Shown here in pieces: positions 58,486-64,000 of a DNA stretch of 64,000 nucleotides. Each line of letters opens with the position of its first letter. Position 1 is the stretch's first letter. The stretch spans positions 124,001-188,000 of the forward strand of contig JAKFYK010000036.1 of NCBI GenBank assembly GCA_021730905.1, given 5' to 3'. Under the pieces are notes generated by a model. It did no database searches. It was not told the origin of the DNA and saw only the letters and a program-made list of their open reading frames with translations. The stretch is from Betaproteobacteria bacterium (GTDB taxonomy: Bacteria; Pseudomonadota; Gammaproteobacteria; Burkholderiales; SG8-41). Both the position numbers and the translations under genes were made by a program.

Positions 58486-59514
58486 CTACTCCCCCTTGAT
58501 GCCTGCTTCGCGAATGATCTTGCCCCAGCGCGCAACGTCGCTGCGTAGCACATCGGCGAATTTATCCGGCGCCATCAGTTCCACTTCCATGCCCTGCTGC
58601 GACAGTTTTTCGCGCAAATCCTTTTGCGAAAGCGTCTTGTTCGACACTGCCGCCAGATATTGCACCATGTTCGCAGGCAGCGCGCGTGGACCAAGGATGC
58701 CATACCACGTGGTGTAGTCGTAGCCCGGCACGCCGGCCTCCGCGATGGTCGGCAGTTCCGGAAACGCTGGCGATTTTTTTGCACCCGACACGCCCAGCGC
58801 GCGCAGGCGGTTGCCGCGGATATGCCCCGCCGCCGCCGGCATGGTGGCGATCATCATCTGAATCTGCCCGCCGATGGTGTCGGTCAGCGACGGCCCCGCG
58901 CCTTTGTACGGCACGTGTTGCAACTGCACGCCGGCAAGCCGCTGGAACAATTCCACCGCGAGATGCGCGGAGCTGCCCACACCGCCGGTGCCATAGTTGA
59001 TGCTTTTCGGTTTTGATTTCGCAAGCGCGACCAGTTCCTTCACCGACTTGGCGGCCACACCCGGATTCACCACCAGCACGTTGGGGGTAACGCCAACCAT
59101 CGCGATCGTCGCAAAATCATTCAGCGTGTCATACGGCAGCTTGGTGTAGAGCGTGGCGTTGAACGTCATGCCCTGGTGATTCATCATCAGCGTGTAGCCG
59201 TCGCCGGCGGCCTTGGCCACGATGTCGGTGGCGATGGTGCCGCCGCCTCCGCCGCGATTGTCGATCACCAATGCCTGGCCCAGTGACTCGGACATTTTCT
59301 GGCCTACCATGCGCGCGATCAGATCGGTGGTGCCGCCGGGCGCGAACGGCACCATGAAGCGGATCGGCTTGTCGGGATAAGCGCCGGGCTTGACTGCTTC
59401 CATCGGCGGCGGCGTTTCCTTGCCCTTGGCGGGCGCCTTGGCTTTGGTTTGTGCCGTCGCGGCGGACGCGGCCAGCACACCGCACAACAGTGGCAGGGTT
59501 ATCGAAATATGCAT
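58486..59514 (-). CDS. Bug-family substrate-binding protein
   Basis: 342 residues, a little longer than the others because a Lys/Pro-rich linker (KAKAPAKGKETPPPMEAVKPG) separates the signal peptide (ITLPLLCGVLAASAATAQ) from the mature fold. The fold begins AYPDKPIRFMVPFAPGGTTDLIARM and has VIDNRGGGGGTIATDIVAKAAGDGYT. The next gene, enoyl-CoA hydratase, starts 5 bases after its stop. A second Bug gene lies 67 bases upstream on the same strand, so two binders and a crotonase may form one operon. Confidence 0.92.
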   Translation of the reverse strand: MHISITLPLLCGVLAASAATAQTKAKAPAKGKETPPPMEAVKPGAYPDKPIRFMVPFAPGGTTDLIARMVGQKMSESLGQALVIDNRGGGGGTIATDIVAKAAGDGYTLMMNHQGMTFNATLYTKLPYDTLNDFATIAMVGVTPNVLVVNPGVAAKSVKELVALAKSKPKSINYGTGGVGSSAHLAVELFQRLAGVQLQHVPYKGAGPSLTDTIGGQIQMMIATMPAAAGHIRGNRLRALGVSGAKKSPAFPELPTIAEAGVPGYDYTTWYGILGPRALPANMVQYLAAVSNKTLSQKDLREKLSQQGMEVELMAPDKFADVLRSDVARWGKIIREAGIKGE

Positions 59515-59581
59515 TTTCTTCTCCTCGTGTTCCGGTTACTGCCCATGGCATTTCAACTGGCGCGGCGCAATCGGCAGCAGC

Positions 59582-60541
59582 CTACTCGTTTCTGACCCCG
59601 GCGGTCTTGATGACTTTCGCCCACTTGTCCATTTCGGCGCGGATGAACGTGGCGAACTCCTGTGGCGTGCCGGCAACGATGTCATTGCCCTGATTCAGAA
59701 TCGGATTGCGCACCTCAGGCAGCGCGAGCACTTTCACCAGGTCCGCATGCATGCGGCTTACCACTGCGGCGCCCGCGCCTGCGCGCGTGACGATGCCTTG
59801 CCATGAACTCGATTCCGCACCCGCATAGCCCGCCTCGGCGGCAGTGGGCGTCTCGGGCAGTGCCGGCGAACGTTTGGCGGTGGTAACGGCGAGCGAGCGC
59901 AGTTTGCCGGTTTTCACGTGCGGCACAGCGGTAATCACATTGTTGAACATCACGCCGACCTGTCCGCCGATGAGATCAGTAGTCGCCGGCGCCCCGCCTT
60001 TGTACGGCACATGCACCATGTCGATGCCGGCGATCATCTTGAACAACTCGGTGGTGAGATGGATGCCGGTCGCCGTACCACTCGAAGCGTACGACAGCGC
60101 GCCGGGTTTCGCCTTGGCCAGCGCCACTAACTCTTTCAAATTGCGCGCGGGCACCGACGGATGCAGCGTTACCACATAGGGCGAGGTTGAAACCAATGTC
60201 ACGGGCGCGAAATCGACCAGCGGATCGTAACGCGGCTTGCGCGGCATCGACGGAATCACCGCGAGCGTGCTGATCGAACCCATCGCGATGGTGTAGCCGT
60301 CGTTGGGCGCCTGTGCCGCGATTTCAAAGCCGATGGCGCCACCCGCGCCCGGCCGGTTGTCGAATACCACCGGCTGACCCCACAGTTCGATCAGCCGCAA
60401 GCCGATGATGCGCGCCTGCACATCGTTTTGTCCGCCGGGCGGCTGCGCGATGATGAAGCGGATGGGTTTGGCAGGCCATTGCTGGGCTTGCGCTGCGGCG
60501 GTGACCAATCCCAACGCGACGGCAACAACGCATCGCCGCAT
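59582..60541 (-). CDS. Bug-family substrate-binding protein
   Basis: 319 residues. Start ATG at 60541 lies 2 bases beyond the upstream TGA (TTGACCATG), so it is coupled to the TIM-barrel gene. Signal peptide MRRCVVAVALGLVTAAAQ, then QWPAKPIRFIIAQPPGGQNDVQARI and VFDNRPGAGGAIGFEIAAQAPNDGYT. Coupling to a xylose-isomerase-like protein suggests a sugar acid or polyol-derived carboxylate as the ligand, which is inference only. Confidence 0.92.
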   Translation of the reverse strand: MRRCVVAVALGLVTAAAQAQQWPAKPIRFIIAQPPGGQNDVQARIIGLRLIELWGQPVVFDNRPGAGGAIGFEIAAQAPNDGYTIAMGSISTLAVIPSMPRKPRYDPLVDFAPVTLVSTSPYVVTLHPSVPARNLKELVALAKAKPGALSYASSGTATGIHLTTELFKMIAGIDMVHVPYKGGAPATTDLIGGQVGVMFNNVITAVPHVKTGKLRSLAVTTAKRSPALPETPTAAEAGYAGAESSSWQGIVTRAGAGAAVVSRMHADLVKVLALPEVRNPILNQGNDIVAGTPQEFATFIRAEMDKWAKVIKTAGVRNE

Positions 60542-60543
60542 GG

Positions 60544-61371
60544 TCAAACCTTCACCCCCGCCGCCTGCGCATGCTTCACGAACGTATGACGCGCCGCCAG
60601 CATGTCGTCGAGCGTGGCAAACGCATTGGTGTAATGGCCCTTGAAACCCGCGCCCTCAATCAGCCTGAACATGTTGCCGAAGTCGATGTTGCCCTTGCCT
60701 GGCGGCAGGTGCACTTCGTAACCATTGCGGAAACAATCCGCCAGCCGCACTTCGTGCACGCGTTTGAAATTGAGGGCCTTGACGAAACCTTCGATACCTT
60801 CGGGCACCAGGTGCGCGTGATTGGCGGTGAAAGAAAGCTTGAAGCTTGGCGACTTGATATCCCAGTAATACTGCCACTCCTCGACGGTGTGCGCGAGGTA
60901 ATGCACCTCGGCATCATCAGGTTCCTTGTTCAAATTTTCGAGCAGGATCAGCGCCTTTTTCTTTTCAGCGTACGCGACGATGTGCTTCAACCGTTCCTTG
61001 CCGGCCTCCATGCGCGCTTTTTTGTCCTTGGTAAAATGATAGCCGGCGTGCATCTCCGTCCAGCTTGCACCGAGTTTGACCACCAGATCGACGTAACGCT
61101 TGAGATACGCCGTTACAGCGTCGGAAACCAGCGGCGAGTATTCGGCCACATTCACCGATGAACTGGAATGCAGGCCCAGTTCAAGGCCGTGCTTGTCGAG
61201 CAATTTCCGCACGGCGTTACAACGTTTGGTATCGAACTTGGGCAGCGCATTGTCACCGGTATCGAGCTGGATATCGATGTGCTTGAGGCCGTTTTTGGCT
61301 GCCCATTCGATGGCGGTTTCAAGTTTCAGGCGGCGGCTGATGTCGATGCCGATGCGGTCGATGAGACTCAT
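60544..61371 (-). CDS. Sugar phosphate isomerase/epimerase-like TIM barrel
   Basis: 275 residues of the xylose isomerase-like TIM-barrel (AP endonuclease family 2 fold). Segments GLKHIDIQLDTGDNALPKF, LELGLHSSSSVNVAEYSPL, EMHAGYHFTKDK, ALILLENLNKEPDDAEV and FTANHAHLVPEG show the likely metal ligands (Glu in LLENL, His in GYHFT and NHAH). The ATG at 61371 begins MSLIDRIGIDISRR. Precise reaction unknown; relatives include hydroxypyruvate isomerase and inosose dehydratase. The Bug gene is translated right after it. Confidence 0.85.
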   Translation of the reverse strand: MSLIDRIGIDISRRLKLETAIEWAAKNGLKHIDIQLDTGDNALPKFDTKRCNAVRKLLDKHGLELGLHSSSSVNVAEYSPLVSDAVTAYLKRYVDLVVKLGASWTEMHAGYHFTKDKKARMEAGKERLKHIVAYAEKKKALILLENLNKEPDDAEVHYLAHTVEEWQYYWDIKSPSFKLSFTANHAHLVPEGIEGFVKALNFKRVHEVRLADCFRNGYEVHLPPGKGNIDFGNMFRLIEGAGFKGHYTNAFATLDDMLAARHTFVKHAQAAGVKV

Positions 61372-61484
61372 GTGGTTTCTCCCCTGGATTGGTTCATGGC
61401 ATGATAGCGCAAAGCGCCGCTGTCTTGCCCGGATCAGAATGGCGGTGCACAATTCCCGTATTCCACGATGAACAAGGAGGCACC

Positions 61485-61922
61485 ATGAAATTCTTCCAGG
61501 GGTTTTTGCATTTCAACATTCGTTGCTCCGAAGCTGATCTGTCGGCCGTCGAAAAATTCTACGGCGACGTGCTGGACCTGAAAAAAGGCCCGCGCCCCAA
61601 CTTCATGTTTCCCGGCGTGTGGCTCTATTACGGCGATGACCCCATCCTGCACGTGGGCGCGCGTTTCAAAAAGGGCGCACAAATCAAGGACCACCACAGT
61701 GGCAGCCTCGATCACATCGCATGGAAGGCCAGCGGCGCGGTGGATTTCCGCAAGCGGCTGAAGTCGCTCAACATTGAGTTCGAGGAGCAGAACATCAAGG
61801 ACGCCGGCTATCAGGTGTTTTTATATGACCCGGTCGGCACCAAGCTCGAATTTAATTTTGTGAATGAGCACGTGGCGGATGCGGTGCCACTGGGGACTAC
61901 GGCTGAGGCGAATATACGCTAA
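61485..61922 (+). CDS. VOC-family (glyoxalase-like) protein
   Basis: 145 residues: one VOC domain with FLHFNIRCSEADLSAVEKFYGDVLDL at the start, DPILHVGARF, then SGSLDHIAWKASG and YQVFLYDPVGTKLEFNFV. His in FLHFNI, His in LDHIAW and Glu in KLEFNF are the expected metal ligands. AAGGAGG at about 61474-61480 fixes the start. The gene is divergent from the TIM-barrel gene and convergent with the aminotransferase, 20 bases apart. Substrate unknown. Confidence 0.87.
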   Translation: MKFFQGFLHFNIRCSEADLSAVEKFYGDVLDLKKGPRPNFMFPGVWLYYGDDPILHVGARFKKGAQIKDHHSGSLDHIAWKASGAVDFRKRLKSLNIEFEEQNIKDAGYQVFLYDPVGTKLEFNFVNEHVADAVPLGTTAEANIR

Positions 61923-61942
61923 AACCCCTTGCGTATGCGTTG

Positions 61943-63127
61943 CTAATTGTTTGTTTTTAAACAACTTTCTTTAAGGCATTCCATCGCCGCCGCAACTCCG
62001 CCTTTGTGATGTGGCACCTTGGCGAGCGCGAGACTCATCTCCACGCCGGCGAGCGTGCCCATCAGCGTGAGGTCGTTAAAATCTCCGAGGTGGCCGATGC
62101 GAAACACCTTGTCGGCGATCTTGCCCAGACCGCTGCCGAGCGACATATTGAAGTTGTCGAGCACGACCTTGCGGAACGCGACTTCGCTGTAACCCGCGGG
62201 CATCAGCACGGCAGTGAGCGCGCTGGAGTATTCGGTTTCGTTCTTGCACAGGATTTCCAGGCCCCATGCATGCACCGCGCGGCGCGTGGCTTCGGCGTGG
62301 CGGTCGTGGCGCTTGAATACGTTGTCGAGGCCTTCTTCTTCGAGCATGGCGACCGCTTCACGCAAACCGTAGAGCAGATTGGTCGCCGGCGTGTACGGGA
62401 AAAACCCGGTCTTGTTGGGGCCCAGCATTTCTTCCCATGACCAGTAGGAGCGCGGCAGCTTCGCGGTTTTCGACGCCGCCAGCGCCTTTTCGCTCACCGC
62501 GTTAAACGACAATCCCGGCGGCAGCATCAGCCCTTTCTGCGAACCCGCAACGGTGACGTCCACGCCCCATTCGTCGTGACGGTAGTCGATGGAGCCCAAG
62601 CCTGAAATGGTATCCACCATCAGCAGCGCCGGATGTTTTGCGCGGTCGATGGCCTTGCGCACTTCCGCGATTTTCGAGGTGACGGCGGTGGAGGTTTCGT
62701 TATGCACCACGCACACCGCCTTAATCGCGTGCTGCTTGTCTTCGGTGAGGCGCGCTTCGATGGCAGCGGCATCCGCGCCGTGGCGCCAGTCGCCCGCAAT
62801 GAATTCCGGCTGCAAGCCCATGCGCAGTGCCAGCTTTTGCCACAGCGAAGCAAACTGGCCGGTTTCATACATCAACACCTTGTCGCCGGCCGACAGCGTG
62901 TTGACCAGCGCCGCTTCCCACGCGCCGGTGCCCGATGCCGGATAAATCACCACTGCGCCTTTGGTCTTGAAGATGCGCTGCATGCCTGCCAGCACATCGC
63001 GGCCCAACTGCTGAAATTCCGGCCCGCGATGGTCTATGGTCGGCCGGTCTATCGCGCGCAGCACGCGGTCGGGCACGTTGGTGGGGCCGGGGATTTGCAG
63101 GAAGTGACGGCCAGCTTGGTAGGTCAT
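61943..63127 (-). CDS. Serine-glyoxylate (alanine-glyoxylate type) aminotransferase
   Basis: 394 residues, class V aminotransferase. It starts GRHFLQIPGPTNVPDRVLRAIDRPTIDHRGPEFQ and has YPASGTGAWEAALVNTLSAGDKVLMYETGQF. The PLP lysine lies in VTVAGSQKGLMLPPG and the C-terminal domain has MSLGSGLGKIADKVFRIGHLGDFN. It converts glyoxylate and serine to glycine and hydroxypyruvate. The final residues (ESCLKTNN) come from an AT-rich dispersed element that overlaps the stop codon, so the tail was probably altered. The start at 63127 begins the conserved domain. It is divergent from an FAD-linked oxidase, plausibly a glyoxylate-forming pair. Confidence 0.92.
   Translation of the reverse strand: MTYQAGRHFLQIPGPTNVPDRVLRAIDRPTIDHRGPEFQQLGRDVLAGMQRIFKTKGAVVIYPASGTGAWEAALVNTLSAGDKVLMYETGQFASLWQKLALRMGLQPEFIAGDWRHGADAAAIEARLTEDKQHAIKAVCVVHNETSTAVTSKIAEVRKAIDRAKHPALLMVDTISGLGSIDYRHDEWGVDVTVAGSQKGLMLPPGLSFNAVSEKALAASKTAKLPRSYWSWEEMLGPNKTGFFPYTPATNLLYGLREAVAMLEEEGLDNVFKRHDRHAEATRRAVHAWGLEILCKNETEYSSALTAVLMPAGYSEVAFRKVVLDNFNMSLGSGLGKIADKVFRIGHLGDFNDLTLMGTLAGVEMSLALAKVPHHKGGVAAAMECLKESCLKTNN
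61945..61969 (-). repeat. AT-rich dispersed element, copy g, at a gene 3' end
   Basis: On the minus strand GAAAGTTGTTTAAAAACAAA, then CAATTAG. The core TTGTTTAAAAACAAA is exact, and it supplies the last codons (…LKTNN, then TAG) of the aminotransferase. Confidence 0.6.
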
Positions 63128-63195
63128 CGCGGATGCTCCGGAAAATGGTGCGGTATTATAGGCGAGAACTTCCAGACCGCTTTTTTTAACCACAG

Positions 63196-64000
63196 ATGAA
63201 CACCATCAACCACACCCAGCGCAATACCGCGCTTGCTGCCCGCCTCAAAAAAGAGATCCGCGGCGACGTATTGTTCGACGCTGCCACGCGCGGGCGCTAT
63301 TCCACCGATGCGTCGATCTACCAGATCGAACCGGTCGGCGTGGTCATTCCGCAGACCGAGGAGGACGCGACCACCGCAATGCAGATCGCGCTCGACGCCG
63401 GCGTGGCGGTGTTGCCGCGCGGCGGCGGTACGTCGCAATGCGGCCAAACCGTGGGCGAGGCGCTGGTGATCGACGTCAGCAAGTATTTGCGCAATATGAT
63501 CGATTTCAATGCCGAAGCGCGTACCGCGGTCGTGCAGCCGGGCGTGGTGCTGGATCAACTTAATGCGTTTTTGAAGCCGCATGGCCTGTGGTACCCGGTC
63601 GATGTTTCCACCAGCGCGCAGGCGACGATAGGCGGCATGGCAGGCAACAACTCATGCGGCTCGCGTTCGATTTTCTACGGCAACATGGTGCACAACGTGC
63701 GCGGCGTCGACGCCGTGCTGGCCGATGGCAATGCGTATCACTTCGGCGGTGTGCCCTCTGATTTATCGCAACTTGACGGCCCGCAGGGATATCGCGATCT
63801 GGTGCGCAAGATTCGCGACATCGCGGTGTTGAACGCCGAAGAAATCGAGCTGCGCTATCCCAAGCTGCTGCGCAGAGTGGGCGGTTACAACCTCGACATG
63901 GTGTCGGGCAGCGCGTTCAACATGGCACATCTGCTGGTCGGCTCCGAGGGCACACTCGCGTACTCGAAGCGTATTCATCTGAATCTGTCGCCGCTGCCCA
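63196..64000 (+). CDS. FAD-linked oxidase (GlcD/D-lactate dehydrogenase type), N-terminal part
   Basis: The 268 residues in the window are the FAD_binding_4 domain: LKKEIRGDVLFDAATRGRYS, PVGVVIPQTEEDATTAMQIAL, VLPRGGGTSQCGQTVG (FAD pyrophosphate loop), VQPGVVLDQLNAFLKPHG and GGMAGNNSCGSRS. The gene runs past the window end, so length and any fused Fe-S domain are unknown. Related enzymes oxidise D-2-hydroxyacids such as glycolate or D-lactate. It is divergent from the serine-glyoxylate aminotransferase, which fits glycolate to glyoxylate to glycine flow. Confidence 0.88.
   Translation, partial: MNTINHTQRNTALAARLKKEIRGDVLFDAATRGRYSTDASIYQIEPVGVVIPQTEEDATTAMQIALDAGVAVLPRGGGTSQCGQTVGEALVIDVSKYLRNMIDFNAEARTAVVQPGVVLDQLNAFLKPHGLWYPVDVSTSAQATIGGMAGNNSCGSRSIFYGNMVHNVRGVDAVLADGNAYHFGGVPSDLSQLDGPQGYRDLVRKIRDIAVLNAEEIELRYPKLLRRVGGYNLDMVSGSAFNMAHLLVGSEGTLAYSKRIHLNLSPLP

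Overview
The window is a GC-rich chromosomal segment that looks like Betaproteobacteria, most likely Burkholderiales. Three things point there: ten Bug-type (TctC) periplasmic solute-binding proteins, a 6S RNA with the beta/gamma-proteobacterial fold directly after zapA, and the purE-purC-sua5 neighbourhood. No rRNA, tRNA, CRISPR array, prophage or intact insertion sequence was seen. This is an inference from gene content, not a taxonomic assignment.

Layout. 1-4538 (minus strand) is a surface-glycan block: a partial sugar N-acetyltransferase, an FdtA-like ketoisomerase, GtrA, a GtrB-like glycosyltransferase, a hexapeptide acyltransferase and MsbA. 4599-6974 is a BtuB-like TonB receptor behind a cobalamin riboswitch. 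7120-8393 is a housekeeping patch (zapB-like, zapA, 6S RNA, EVE protein). 8408-28935 is a catabolic mosaic: amidohydrolase, MCP, enoyl-CoA hydratase, acyl-CoA dehydrogenase, ADP-forming acyl-CoA synthetase, MmgE/PrpD, RidA-family proteins, an M20 hydrolase, an LVIVD-type protein and five Bug proteins. 29104-33357 holds a membrane Ser/Thr kinase with EF-hands, a TPR protein with near-identical repeats, an SMP-30 lactonase and a VOC protein. 33558-41036 carries LysR/nitronate monooxygenase, another Bug protein, a methyltransferase, a PA2928-like lipoprotein and a second MmgE/PrpD. 41414-45104 is purE-purC-tandem dCTP deaminase-sua5. 45128-47976 holds a CPA2 antiporter and an FHA-GGDEF cyclase. 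48162-55079 is a UbiD decarboxylase plus three-subunit molybdenum hydroxylase operon with CoxG and a Bug protein. 55361-64000 has further Bug proteins, an enoyl-CoA hydratase, two small predicted exported proteins, a sugar isomerase-like TIM barrel, a VOC protein, a serine-glyoxylate aminotransferase and a partial FAD-linked oxidase.

How it works together. Most of the window suits an aerobic heterotroph that takes up small organic acids or aromatics and channels them through CoA thioesters and glyoxylate. The Bug proteins have no TctA/TctB membrane partners here, so they either share distant permeases or act as sensors.

The most unusual signal is a family of about eleven AT-rich elements of 25-43 bp, scattered between genes of this GC-rich DNA and sharing a core close to TTTAAAAACAAATACTTA. 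One lies inside the P5 loop of the cobalamin riboswitch, two overlap start codons that lack a Shine-Dalgarno sequence, and one forms the last codons of the aminotransferase gene. Other notable points are decayed gene fragments (acyl-CoA dehydrogenase, SDR), a triple RidA-domain protein, an M20 enzyme with an altered metal ligand, and a purine cluster with no purK.
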